Positions 42,001-57,000 of a stretch of DNA of 64,000 nt are shown here, piece after piece; the first letter of the stretch is position 1, and every line of letters starts with the position of its first letter. Where the stretch lies: NCBI GenBank assembly GCA_033675265.1, contig JAUJYZ010001280.1:701553-765552 (forward strand), in the 5' to 3' direction. The stretch is from Actinostola sp. cb2023 (Eukaryota > Cnidaria > Anthozoa > Actiniaria > Actinostolidae). The notes below the pieces were generated by a model, which searched no databases, was not told where the DNA came from, and was given only the letters and a program-made list of their open reading frames with translations. The translations under genes and the position numbers were made by a program.

Positions 42001-45000
42001 ACGATAATTTATTCAATACGTTTGCAATTGTTTCTGTCACAATTAGATTTTCCTTGCGCATTGGTTGTCAGTAGAACGATAATTTATTCAATACGTTTGC
42101 AATTGTTTATGTCACAATTAGATTTTCCTTGCGCATTGGTTGTCAGTAGAACGATAATTTATTCAATACGTTTGCAATTCTTTATGTCAACAATTATATT
42201 TTCCTTGCGCATTGGTTGTCAGTAGAACGATAATTTATTCAATACGTTTGCAATTGTTTGTGTCACAATTAGATTTTCCTTGCGCATTGGTTGTCAGTAG
42301 AACGATAATTTATTCAATACGTTTGCAATTGTTTCTGTCACAATTAGATTTTCCTCGCGCATTGGTTGTCAGTAGAACGATAATTTGTTCAATCCGTCTG
42401 CAATTCTTTGTGTCAACAATTAGATTTTCCTTGAGCATTGGTTGTCAGTAGAACGATAATTTGTTCAATACGTTTTGCAATTCTTTGTGTCAACAATTAG
42501 ATTTTCCTCGCGCATTGGTTGTCAGTAGAACGATAATTTATTCAATACGTTTGCAATTCTTTGTGTCAACAATTAGATTTTCCTTGCGCATTGGTTGTCA
42601 GTAGAACGATAATTTATTCAATACGTTTGCAATTGTTTCTGTCACAATTAGATTTTCCTCGCGCATTGGTTGTCAGTAGAACGATAATTTGTTCAATACG
42701 TTTGCAATTGTTTCTGTCACAATTAGATTTTCCTCGCGCATTGGTTGTCAGTAAAACGATAATTTGTTCAATACGTTTGCAATTGTTTCTGTCACAATTA
42801 GATTTTCCTCGCGCATTGGTTGTCAGTAGAACGATAATTTGTTCAATACGTTTGCAATTGTTTCTGTCACAATTAGATTTTCCTCGGGCATTGGTTGTCA
42901 GTAGAACGATAATTTATTCAATACGTTTGCAATTGTTTCTGTCACAATTAGATTTTCTTTGCGCATTGGTTGTCAGTAGAACGATAATTTGTTCAATACG
43001 TTTGCAATTCTTTGTGTCAACAATTAGATTTTCCTCGCGCATTGGTTGTCAGTAGAACGATAATTTATTCAATACGTTTGCAATTGTTTCTGTCACAATT
43101 AGATTTTCTTTGCGCATTGGTTGTCAGTAGAACGATAATTTATTCAATACGTTTGCAATTGTTTATGTCACATTTATATTTTCCTTGCGCATTGGTTGTC
43201 AGTAGAACGATAATTTATTCAATACGTTTGCAATTGTTTCTGTCACAATTAGATTTTCCTCGGGCATTGGTTGTCAGTAGAACGATAATTTATTCAATAC
43301 GTTTGCAATTGTTTCTGTCACAATTAGATTTTCTTTGCGCATTGGTTGTCAGTAGAACGATAATTTGTTCAATACGTTTGCAATTCTTTGTGTCAACAAT
43401 TAGATTTTCCTCGCGCATTGGTTGTCAGTAGAACGATAATTTATTCAATACGTTTGCAATTGTTTCTGTCACAATTAGATTTTCCTTGCGCATTGGTTGT
43501 CAGTAGAACGATAATTTATTCAATACGTTTGCAATTGTTTATGTCACATTTATATTTTCCTTGCGCATTGGTTGTCAGTAGAACGATAATTTATTCAATA
43601 CGTTTGCAATTCTTTGTGTCAACAATTATATTTTCCTTGCGCATTGGTTGTCAGTAGAACGATAATTTATTCAATACGTTTGCAATTCTTTGTGTCAACA
43701 ATTAGATTTTCCTCGCGCATTGGTTGTCAGTAGAACGATAATTTATTCAATACGTTTGCAATTGTTTCTGTCACAATTAGATTTTCCTTGCGCATTGGTT
43801 GTCAGTAGAACGATAATTTGTTCAATACGTTTGCAATTGTTTATGTCACAATTAGATTTTCCTTGCGCATTGGTTATCAGTAGAACGATAATTTATTCAA
43901 TACGTTTGCAATTGTTTATGTCACAATTAGATTTTCCTTGCGCATTGGTTGTCAGTAGAACGATAATTTATTCAATACGTTTGCAATTCTTTGTGTCAAC
44001 AATTATATTTTCCTTGCGCATTGGTTGTCAGTAGAACGATAATTTGTTCAATACGTTTGCAATTCTTTGTGTCAACAATTATATTTTCCTTGCGCATTGG
44101 TTGTCAGTAGAACGATAATTTGTTCAATACGTTTGCAATTCTTTGTGTCAACAATTATATTTTCCTTGCGCATTGGTTGTCAGTAGATCGATAATTTATT
44201 CAATACGTTTGCAACTGTTTCTGTCACAATTAGATTTTCCTTGAGCATTGGTTGTCAGTAGAACGATAATTTGTTCAATACGTTTGCAATTGTTTGTGTC
44301 AACAATTAGATTTTCCTCGCGCATTGGTTGTCAGTAGAACGATAATTTATTCAATACGTTTGCAATTCTTTGTGTCAACAATTAGATTTTCCTTGCGCAT
44401 TGGTTGTCAGTAGAACGATAATTTATTCAATACGTTTGCAATTGTTTCTGTCACAATTAGATTTTCCTCGCGCATTGGTTGTCAGTAGAACGATAATTTG
44501 TTCAATACGTTTGCAATTGTTTCTGTTACAATTAGATTTTCCTCGCGCATTGGTTGTCAGTAGAACGATAATTTATTCAATACGTTTGCAATTGTTTGTG
44601 TTACAATTAGATTTTCCTTTGCGCATTGGTTGTCAGTAGAACGATAATTTATTCAATACGTTTGCAATTGTTTGTGTTACAATTAGATTTTCCTTGCGCA
44701 TTGGTTGTCAGTAGAACGATAATTTATTCAATACGTTTGCAATTCTTTGTGTCAACAATTATATTTTCCTTGCGCATTGGTTGTCAGTAGAACGATAATT
44801 TATTCAATACGTTTGCAATTCTTTGTGTCAACAATTAGATTTTCCTTGCGCATTGGTTGTCAGTAGAACGATAATTTATTCAATACGTTTGCAATTGTTT
44901 ATGTCACATTTATATTTTCCTTGCGCATTGGTTGTCAGTAGAACGATAATTTATTCAATACGTTTGCAATTGTTTCTGTTACAATTATATTTTCCTTGCG

Positions 45001-48000
45001 CATTGGTTGTCAGTAGAACGATAATTTATTCAATACGTTTGCAATTCTTTGTGTCAACAATTAGATTTTCCTCGCGCATTGGTTGTCAGTAGAACGATAA
45101 TTTATTCAATACGTTTGCAATTCTTTGTGTCAACAATTATATTTTCCTTGCGCATTGGTTGTCAGTAGAACGATAATTTATTCAATACGTTTGCAATTGT
45201 TTGTGTCACAATTAGATTTTCCTTGCGCATTGGTTGTCAGTAGAACGATAATTTATTCAATACGTTTGCAATTGTTTCTGTCACAATTAGATTTTCCTCG
45301 CGCATTGGTTGTCAGTAGAACGATAATTTGTTCAATCCGTCTGCAATTCTTTGTGTCAACAATTAGATTTTCCTTGAGCATTGGTTGTCAGTAGAACGAT
45401 AATTTGTTCAATACGTTTGCAATTCTTTGTGTCAACAATTAGATTTTCCTCGCGCATTGGTTGTCAGTAGAACGATAATTTATTCAATACGTTTGCAATT
45501 CTTTGTGTCAACAATTAGATTTTCCTTGCGCATTGGTTGTCAGTAGAACGATAATTTATTCAATACGTTTGCAATTGTTTCTGTCACAATTAGATTTTCC
45601 TCGCGCATTGGTTGTCAGTAAAACGATAATTTGTTCAATACGTTTGCAATTGTTTCTGTCACAATTAGATTTTCCTCGCGCATTGGTTGTCAGTAGAACG
45701 ATAATTTGTTCAATCCGTTTGCAATTCTTTGTGTCAACAATTAGATTTTCCTTGCGCATTGGTTGTCAGTAGAACGATAATTTGTTCAATACGTTTGCAA
45801 TTCTTTGTGTCAACAATTAGATTTTCCTCGCGCATTGGTTGTCAGTAGAACGATAATTTATTCAATACGTTTGCAATTCTTTGTGTCAACAATTAGATTT
45901 TCCTTGCGCATTGGTTGTCAGTAGAACGATAATTTATTCAATACGTTTGCAATTGTTTCTGTCACAATTAGATTTTCCTCGCGCATTGGTTGTCAGTAGA
46001 ACGATAATTTATTCAATACGTTTGCAATTGTTTGTGTCACAATTAGATTTTCCTCGCGCATTGGTTGTCAGTAGAACGATAATTTGTTCAATACGTTTGC
46101 AATTGTTTCTGTCACAATTAGATTTTCCTCGCGCATTGGTTGTCAGTAGAACGATAATTTGTTCAATACGTTTGCAATTGTTTCTGTCACAATTAGATTT
46201 TCCTCGCGCATTGGTTGTCAGTAGAACGATAATTTGTTCAATACGTTTGCAATTGTTTCTGTCACAATTAGATTTTCCTCGCGCATTGGTTGTCAGTAGA
46301 ACGATAATTTATTCAATACGTTTGCAATTGTTTGTGTCACAATTAGATTTTCCTTGCGCATTGGTTGTCAGTAGAACGATAATTTATTCAATACGTTTGC
46401 AATTGTTTGTGTCACAATTAGATTTTCCTTGCGCATTGGTTGTCAGTAGAACGATAATTTATTCAATACGTTTGCAATTCTTTGTGTCAACAATTATATT
46501 TTCCTTGCGCATTGGTTGTCAGTAGAACGATAATTTATTCAATACGTTTGCAATTCTTTGTGTCAACAATTAGATTTTCCTCGCGCATTGGTTGTCAGTA
46601 GAACGATAATTTATTCAATACGTTTGCAATTGTTTCTGTCACAATTAGATTTTCCTTGCGCATTGGTTGTCAGTAGAACGATAATTTATTCAATACGTTT
46701 GCAATTGTTTATGTCACAATTATATTTTCCTTGCGCATTGGTTGTCAGTAGAACGATAATTTATTCAATACGTTTGCAATTCTTTGTGTCAACAATTAGA
46801 TTTTCCTTGCGCATTGGTTGTCAGTAGAACGATAATTTATTCAATACGTTTGCAATTCTTTGTGTCAACAATTAGATTTTCCTCGCGCATTGGTTGTCAG
46901 TAGTAGAACGATAATTTATTCAATACGTTTGCAATTGTTTCTGTCACAATTAGATTTTCCTTGCGCATTGGTTGTCAGTAGAACGATAATTTGTTCAATA
47001 CGTTTGCAATTGTTTATGTCACAATTAGATTTTCCTTGCGCATTGGTTGTCAGTAGAACGATAATTTATTCAATACGTTTGCAATTGTTTATGTCACAAT
47101 TAGATTTTCCTTGCGCATTGGTTGTCAGTAGAACGATAATTTATTCAATACGTTTGCAATTCTTTGTGTCAACAATTAGATTTTCCTTGCGCATTGGTTG
47201 TCAGTAGAACGATAATTTGTTCAATACGTTTGCAATTCTTTGTGTCAACAATTAGATTTTCCTTGCGCATTGGTTGTCAGTAGAACGATAATTTGTTCAA
47301 TACGTTTGCAATTCTTTGTGTCAACAATTAGATTTTCCTTGCGCATTGGTTGTCAGTAGAACGATAATTTATTCAATACGTTTGCAATTGTTTGTGTCAC
47401 AATTAGATTTTCCTTGCGCATTGGTTGTCAGTAGAACGATAATTTATTTCAATACGTTTGCAATTGTTTCTGTCACAATTAGATTTTCCTCGCGCATTGG
47501 TTGTCAGTAGAACGATAATTTGTTCAATACGTTTGCAATTGTTTCTGTCACAATTAGATTTTCCTCGCGCATTGGTTGTCAGTAGAACGATAATTTATTC
47601 AATACGTTTGCAATTCTTTTGTGTCAACAATTAGATTTTCCTTGCGCATTGGTTGTCAGTAGAACGATAATTTATTCAATACGTTTGCAATTCTTTGTGT
47701 CAACAATTAGATTTTCCTCGCGCATTGGTTGTCAGTAGAACGATAATTTATTCAATACGTTTGCAATTGTTTGTGTCACAATTAGATTTTCCTTGCGCAT
47801 TGGTTGTCAGTAGAACGATAATTTATTCAATACGTTTGCAATTGTTTTGTTTGTGTCAACAATTAGATTTTCCTTGCGCATTGGTTGTCAGTAGAACGAT
47901 AATTTATTCAATACGTTTGCAATTGTTTGTGTCACAATTAGATTTTCCTTGCGCATTGGTTGTCAGTAGAACGATAATTTATTCAATACGTTTGCAATTG

Positions 48001-51000
48001 TTTCTGTCACAATTAGATTTTCCTCGCGCATTGGTTGTCAGTAGAACGATAATTTGTTCAATACGTTTGCAATTGTTTCTGTCACAATTAGATTTTCCTC
48101 GCGCATTGGTTGTCAGTAGAACGATAATTTGTTCAATACGTTTGCAATTGTTTTGTGTCAACAATTAGATTTTCCTTGCGCATTGGTTGTCAGTAGAACG
48201 ATAATTTGTTCAATACGTTTGCAATTCTTTGTGTCAACAATTAGATTTTCCTCGCGCATTGGTTGTCAGTAGAACGATAATTTATTCAATACGTTTGCAA
48301 TTGTTTGTGTCACAATTAGATTTTCCTTGCGCATTGGTTGTCAGTAGAACGATAATTTATTCAATACGTTTGCAATTGTTTATGTCACAATTAGATTTTC
48401 CTTGCGCATTGGTTGTCAGTAGAACGATAATTTATTCAATACGTTTGCAATTGTTTCTGTCACAATTAGATTTTCCTTGCGCATTGGTTGTCAGTAGAAC
48501 GATAATTTATTCAATACGTTTGCAATTGTTTATGTCACAATTAGATTTTCCTTGCGCATTGGTTGTCAGTAGAACGATAATTTATTCAATACGTTTGCAA
48601 TTCTTTGTGTCAACAACAATTAGATTTTCCTTGCGCATTGGTTGTCAGTAGAACGATAATTTATTCAATACGTTTGCAATTGTTTGTGTCACAATTAGAT
48701 TTTCCTTGCGCATTGGTTGTCAGTAGAACGATAATTTATTCAATACGTTTGCAATTGTTTCTGTCACAATTAGATTTTCCTTGCGCATTGGTTGTCAGTA
48801 GAACGATAATTTATTCAATACGTTTGCAATTGTTTGTGTCAACAATTAGATTTTCCTTGCGCATTGGTTGTCAGTAGAACGATAATTTATTCAATACGTT
48901 TGCAATTGTTTTTCTGTCACAATTAGATTTTCCTCGCGCATTGGTTGTCAGTAGAACGATAATTTGTTCAAATACGTTTGCAATTGTTTCTGTCACAATT
49001 AGATTTTCCTCGCGCATTGGTTGTCAGTAGAACGATAATTTGTTCAATACGTTTGCAATTGTTTCTGTCACAATTAGATTTTCCTCGCGCATTGGTTGTC
49101 AGTAGAACGATAATTTATTCAATACGTTTGCAATTGTTTCTGTCACAATTAGATTTTCCTCGCGCATTGGTTGTCAGTAGAACGATAATTTATTCAATAC
49201 GTTTGCAATTGTTTCTGTCACAATTAGATTTTCCTTGCGCATTGGTTGTCAGTAGAACGATAATTTATTCAATACGTTTGCAATTCTTTGTGTCAACAAT
49301 TAGATTTTCCTTGCGCATTGGTTGTCAGTAGAACGATAATTTATTCAATACGTTTGCAATTGTTTCTGTCACAATTAGATTTTCCTTGCGCATTGGTTGT
49401 CAGTAGAACGATAATTTATTCAATACGTTTGCAATTGTTTGTGTCACAATTAGATTTTCCTTGCGCATTGGTTGTGTCAGTAGAACGATAATTTATTCAA
49501 TACGTTTGCAATTGTTTGTGTCAACAATTATATTTTCCTTGCGCATTGGTTGTCAGTAGAACGATAATTTATTCAATACGTTTGCAATTGTTTGTGTCAC
49601 AATTAGATTTTCCTTGCGCATTGGTTGTCAGTAGAACGATAATTTATTCAATACGTTTGCAATTGTTTCTGTCACAATTAGATTTTCCTTGCGCATTGGT
49701 TGTCAGTAGAACGATAATTTATTCAATACGTTTGCAATTCTTTGTGTCAACAATTAGATTTTCCTTGCGCATTGGTTGTCAGTAGAACGATAATTTATTC
49801 AATACGTTTGCAATTGTTTCTGTCACAATTAGATTTTCCTCGCGCATTGGTTGTCAGTAGAACGATAATTTGTTCAATACGTTTGCAATTGTTTCTGTCA
49901 CAATTAGATTTTCCTCGCGCATTGGTTGTCAGTAGAACGATAATTTGTTCAATACGTTTGCAATTGTTTCTGTCACAATTAGATTTTCCTCGCGCATTGG
50001 TTGTCAGTAGAACGATAATTTGTTCAATACGTTTGCAATTGTTTCTGTCACAATTAGATTTTCCTCGCGCATTGGTTGTCAGTAGAACGATAATTTGTTC
50101 AATACGTTTGCAATTGTTTCTGTCACAATTAGATTTTCCTCGCGCATTGGTTGTCAGTAGAACGATAATTTATTCAATACGTTTGCAATTCTTTGTGTCA
50201 ACAATTATATTTTCCTTGCGCATTGGTTGTCAGTAGAACGATAATTTATTCAATACGTTTGCAATTGTTTCTGTCACAATTAGATTTTCCTTGCGCATTG
50301 GTTGTCAGTAGAACGATAATTTATTCAATACGTTTGCAATTGTTTCTGTCACAATTAGATTTTCCTTGCGCATTGGTTGTCAATAGAACGATAATTTATT
50401 CAATACGTTTGCAATTCTTTGTGTCAACAATTATATTTTCCTTGCGCATTGGTTGTCAGTAGAACGACGATAATTTATTCAATACGTTTGCAATTGTTTG
50501 TGTCACAATTAGATTTTCCTTGCGCATTGGTTGTCAGTAGAACGATAATTTATTCAATACGTTTGCAATTGTTTCTGTCACAATTAGATTTTCCTCGCGC
50601 ATTGGTTGTCAGTAGAACGATAATTTGTTCAATCCGTCTGCAATTCTTTGTGTCAACAATTAGATTTTCCTTGAGCATTGGTTGTCAGTAGAACGATAAT
50701 TTGTTCAATACGTTTGCAATTCTTTGTGTCAACAATTAGATTTTCCTCGCGCATTGGTTGTCAGTAGAACGATAATTTATTCAATACGTTTGCAATTCTT
50801 TGTGTCAACAATTAGATTTTCCTTGCGCATTGGTTGTCAGTAGAACGATAATTTATTCAATACGTTTGCAATTGTTTGTGTTACAATTAGATTTTCCTTG
50901 CGCATTGGTTGTCAGTAGAACGATAATTTATTCAATACGTTTGCAATTGTTTGTGTTACAATTAGATTTTCCTTGCGCATTGGTTGTCAGTAGAACGATA

Positions 51001-54000
51001 ATTTATTCAATACGTTTGCAATTGTTTCTGTCACAATTAGATTTTCCTCGCGCTTTGGTTGTCAGTAGAACGATAATTTGTTCAATACGTTTGCAATTGT
51101 TTCTGTCACAATTAGATTTTCCTCGCGCATTGGTTGTCAGTAGAACGATAATTTATTCAATACGTTTGCAATTGTTTCTGTCAACAATTAGATTTTCCTT
51201 GCGCATTGGTTGTCAGTAGAACGATAATTTATTCAATACGTTTGCAATTGTTTCTGTCAACAATTAGATTTTCCTTGCGCATTGGTTGTCAGTAGAACGA
51301 TAATTTATTCAATACGTTTGCAATTGTTTGTGTAACAATTAGATTTTCCTTGCGCATTGGTTGTCAGTAGAACGATAATTTATTCAATACGTTTGCAATT
51401 GTTTTCTGTCACAATTAGATTTTCCTTGCGCATTGGTTGTCAGTAGAACGATAATTTATTCAATACGTTTGCAATTCTTTGTGTCAACAATTAGATTTTC
51501 CTTGCGCATTGGTTGTCAGTAGAACGATAATTTATTCAATACGTTTGCAATTGTTTGTGTCACAATTAGATTTTCCTCGCGCATTGGTTGTCAGTAGAAC
51601 GATAATTTATTCAATACGTTTGCAATTGTTTGTGTTACAATTAGATTTTCCTTGCGCATTGGTTGTCAGTAGAACGATAATTTATTCAATACGTTTGCAA
51701 TTGTTTCTGTCACAATTAGATTTTCCTTGCGCATTGGTTGTCAGTAGAACGATAATTTATTCAATACGTTTGCAATTCTTTGTGTCAACAATTATATTTT
51801 CCTTGCGCATTGGTTGTCAGTAGAACGATAATTTATTCAATACGTTTGCAATTGTTTCTGTCACAATTAGATTTTCCTTGCGCATTGGTTGTCAGTAGAA
51901 CGATAATTTATTCAATACGTTTGCAATTGTTTCTGTCACAATTAGATTTTCCTTGCGCATTGGTTGTCAGTAGAACGATAATTTATTCAATACGTTTGCA
52001 ATTCTTTGTGTCAACAATTATATTTTCCTTGCGCATTGGTTGTCAGTAGAACGATAATTTGTTCAATACGTTTGCAATTGTTTCTGTCACAATTAGATTT
52101 TCCTCGCGCATTGGTTGTCAGTAGAACGATAATTTGTTCAATACGTTTGCAATTGTTTCTGTCACAATTAGATTTTCCTCGCGCATTGGTTGTCAGTAGA
52201 ACGATAATTTGTTCAATCCGTCTGCAATTGTTTTTGTGTCAACAATTAGATTTTCCTTGCGCATTGGTTGTCAGTAGAACGATAATTTATTCAATACGTT
52301 TGCAATTGTTTCTGTTACAATTAGATTTTCCTTGCGCATTGGTTGTCAGTAGAACGATAATTTATTCAATACGTTTGCAATTGTTTGTGTTACAATTAGA
52401 TTTTTCCTTGCGCATTGGTTGTCAGTAGAACGATAATTTATTCAATACGTTTGCAATTGTTTGTGTTACAATTAGATTTTCCTTGCGCATTGGTTGTCAG
52501 TAGAACGATAATTTATTCAATACGTTTGCAATTGTTTCTGTCACAATTAGATTTTCCTTGCGCATTGGTTGTCAGTAGAACGATAATTTATTCAATACGT
52601 TTGCAATTGTTTATGTCACAATTAGATTTTCCTTGCGCATTGGTTGTCAGTAGAACGATAATTTATTCAATACGTTTGCAATTCTTTGTGTCAACAATTA
52701 GATTTTCCTTGCGCATTGGTTGTCAGTAGAACGATAATTTATTCAATACGTTTGCAATTGTTTGTGTCACAATTAGATTTTCCTTGCGCATTGGTTGTCA
52801 GTAGAACGATAATTTATTCAATACGTTTGCAATTGTTTCTGTCACAATTAGATTTTCCTCGCGCATTGGTTGTCAGTAGAACGATAATTTGTTCAATACG
52901 TTTGCAATTGTTTCTGTCACAATTAGATTTTCCTTGCGCATTGGTTGTCAGTAGAACGATAATTTATTCAATACGTTTGCAATTGTTTCTGTCACAATTA
53001 GATTTTCCTCGCGCATTGGTTGTCAGTAGAACGATAATTATTCAATACGTTTGCAATTGTTTCTGTCACAATTAGATTTTCCTCGCGCATTGGTTGTCAG
53101 TAGAACGATAATTTTATTCAATACGTTTGCAATTGTTTCTGTCACAATTAGATTTTCCTCGCGCATTGGTTGTCAGTAGAACGATAATTTATTCAATACG
53201 TTTGCAATTCTTTGTGTCAACAATTAGATTTTCCTTGCGCATTGGTTGTCAGTAGAACGATAATTTATTCAATACGTTTGCAATTGTTTCTGTCACAATT
53301 AGATTTTCCTTGCGCATTGGTTGTCAGTAGAACGATAATTTATTCAATACGTTTGCAATTGTTTATGTCACAATTAGATTTTCCTTGCGCATTGGTTGTC
53401 AGTAGAACGATAATTTTTATTCAATACGTTTGCAATTCTTTGTGTCAACAATTAGATTTTCCTTGCGCATTGGTTGTCAGTAGAACGATAATTTATTCAA
53501 TACGTTTGCAATTGTTTGTGTCACAATTAGATTTTCCTTGCGCATTGGTTGTCAGTAGAACGATAATTTATTCAATACGTTTGCAATTGTTTCTGTCACA
53601 ATTAGATTTTCCTTGCGCATTGGTTGTCAGTAGAACGATAATTTATTCAATACGTTTGCAATTTTTGTGTCACAATTAGATTTTCCTTGCGCATTGGTTG
53701 TCAGTAGAACGATAATTTATTCAATACGTTTGCAATTGTTTGTGTCAACAATTAGATTTTCCTTGCGCATTGGTTGTCAGTAGAACGATAATTTATTCAA
53801 TACGTTTGCAATTGTTTGTGTCAACAATTAGATTTTCCTTGCGCATTGGTTGTCAGTAGAACGATAATTTATTCAATACGTTTGCAATTGTTTTTGTGTC
53901 ACAATTAGATTTTCCTTGCGCATTGGTTGTCAGTAGAACGATAATTTATTCAATACGTTTACGTTTGCAATTGTTTCTGTCACAATTAGATTTTTCCTTG

Positions 54001-57000
54001 CGCATTGGTTGTCAGTAGAACGATAATTTATTCAATACGTTTGCAATTGTTTGTGTCACAATTAGATTTTCCTTGCGCATTGGTTGTCAGTAGAACGATA
54101 ATTTATTCAATACGTTTGCAATTGTTTTTGTGTCACAATTAGATTTTTCCTTGCGCATTGGTTGTCAGTAGAACGATAATTTATTCAATACGTTTGCAAT
54201 TGTTTGTGTCACAATTAGATTTTCCTTGCGCATTGGTTGTCAGTAGAACGATAATTTATTCAATACGTTTGCAATTGTTTGTGTCACAATTAGATTTTCC
54301 TTGCGCATTGGTTGTCAGTAGAACGATAATTTATTCAATACGTTTGCAATTGTTTGTGTCACACAATTAGATTTTCCTTGCGCATTGGTTGTCAGTAGAA
54401 CGATAATTTATTCAATACGTTTGCAATTGTTTGTGTCACAATTAGATTTTCCTTGCGCATTGGTTGTCAGTAGAACGATAATTTATTCAATACGTTTGCA
54501 ATTGTTTCTGTCACAATTAGATTTTCCTTGCGCATTGGTTGTCAGTAGAACGATAATTTATTCAATACGTTTGCAATTGTTTGTGTCACAATTAGATTTT
54601 CCTTGCGCATTGGTTGTCAGTAGAACGATAATTTATTCAATACGTTTGCAATTGTTTGTGTCACAATTAGATTTTCCTTGCGCATTGGTTGTCAGTAGAA
54701 CGATAATTTATTCAATACGTTTGCAATTGTTTGTGTCACAATTAGATTTTCCTTGCGCATTGGTTGTCAGTAGAACGATAATTTATTCAATACGTTTGCA
54801 ATTGTTTGTGTCACAATTAGATTTTCCTTGCGCATTGGTTGTCAGTAGAACGATAATTTATTCAATACGTTTGCAATTGTTTTGTGTCAACAATTAGATT
54901 TTCCTTGCGCATTGGTTGTCAGTAGAACGATAATTTATTCAATACGTTTGCAATTGTTTGTGTCACAATTAGATTTTCCTTGCGCATTGGTTGTCAGTAG
55001 AACGATAATTTATTCAATACGTTTGCAATTGTTTGTGTCACAATTAGATTTTCCTTGCGCATTGGTTGTCAGTAGAACGATAATTTATTCAATACGTTTG
55101 CAATTGTTTGTGTCACAATTAGATTTTCCTTGCGCATTGGTTGTCAGTAGAACGATAATTTATTCAATACGTTTGCAATTGTTTGTGTCACAATTAGATT
55201 TTCCTTGCGCATTGGTTGTCAGTAGAACGATAATTTATTCAATACGTTTGCAATTGTTTGTGTCAACAATTAGATTTTCCTTGCGCATTGGTTGTCAGTA
55301 GAACGATAATTTATTCAATACGTTTGCAATTGTTTGTGTCACAATTAGATTTTCCTTGCGCATTGGTTGTCAGTAGAACGATAATTTATTCAATACGTTT
55401 GCAATTGTTTGTGTCACAATTAGATTTTCCTTGCGCATTGGTTGTCAGTAGAACGATAATTTATTCAATACGTTTGCAATTGTTTGTGTCACAATTAGAT
55501 TTTCCTTGCGCATTGGTTGTCAGTAGAACGATAATTTATTCAATACGTTTGCAATTGTTTGTGTCACAATTAGATTTTCCTGCGCATTGGTTGTCAGTAG
55601 AACGATAATTTATTCAATACGTTTGCAATTGTTTCTGTCACAATTAGATTTTCCTTGCGCATTGGTTGTCAGTAGAACGATAATTTATTCAATACGTTTG
55701 CAATTGTTTGTGTCACAATTAGATTTTCCTTGCGCATTGGTTGTCAGTAGAACGATAATTTATTCAATACGTTTGCAATTGTTTGTGTCACAATTAGATT
55801 TTCCTTGCGCATTGGTTGTCAGTAGAACGATAATTTATTCAATACGTTTGCAATTGTTTGTGTTACAATTAGATTTTCCTTGCGCATTGGTTGTCAGTAG
55901 AACGATAATTTATTCAATACGTTTGCAATTGTTTTGTGTCACAATTAGATTTTCCTTGCGCATTGGTTGTCAGTAGAACGATAATTTATTCAATACGTTT
56001 GCAATTGTTTGTGTCACAATTAGATTTTCCTTGCGCATTGGTTGTCAGTAGAACGATAATTTATTCAATACGTTTGCAATTGTTTGTGTCACAATTAGAT
56101 TTTCCTTGCGCATTGGTTGTCAGTAGAACGATAATTTATTCAATACGTTTGCAATTGTTTGTGTCACAATTAGATTTTCCTTGCGCATTGGTTGTCAGTA
56201 GAACGATAATTTATTCAATACGTTTGCAATTGTTTGTGTCACAATTAGATTTTCCTTGCGCATTGGTTGTCAGTAGAACGATAATTTATTCAATACGTTT
56301 GCAATTGTTTGTGTCACAATTAGATTTTCCTTGCGCATTGGTTGTCAGTAGAACGATAATTTATTCAATACGTTTGCAATTGTTTTCTGTCACAATTAGA
56401 TTTTCCTTGCGCATTGGTTGTCAGTAGAACGATAATTTATTCAATACGTTTGCAATTGTTTGTGTCACAATTAGATTTTCCTCGCGCATTGGTTGTCAGT
56501 AGAACGATAATTTATTCAATACGTTTGCAATTGTTTCTGTCACAATTAGATTTTCCTTGCGCATTGGTTGTCAGTAGAACGATAATTTATTCAATACGTT
56601 TGCAATTGTTTGTGTCACAATTAGATTTTCCTTGCGCATTGGTTGTCAGTAGAACGATAATTTATTCAATACGTTTGCAATTGTTTTGTGTCACAATTAG
56701 ATTTTCCTTGCGCATTGGTTGTCAGTAGAACGATAATTTATTCAATACGTTTGCAATTGTTTGTGTCACAATTAGATTTTCCTTGCGCATTGGTTGTCAG
56801 TAGAACGATAATTTATTCAATACGTTTGCAATTGTTTGTGTCACAATTAGATTTTCCTTGCGCATTGGTTGTCAGTAGAACGATAATTTATTCAATACGT
56901 TTGCAATTGTTTGTGTCACAATTAGATTTTCCTTGCGCATTGGTTGTCAGTAGAACGATAATTTATTCAATACGTTTGCAATTGTTTGTGTCACAATTAG

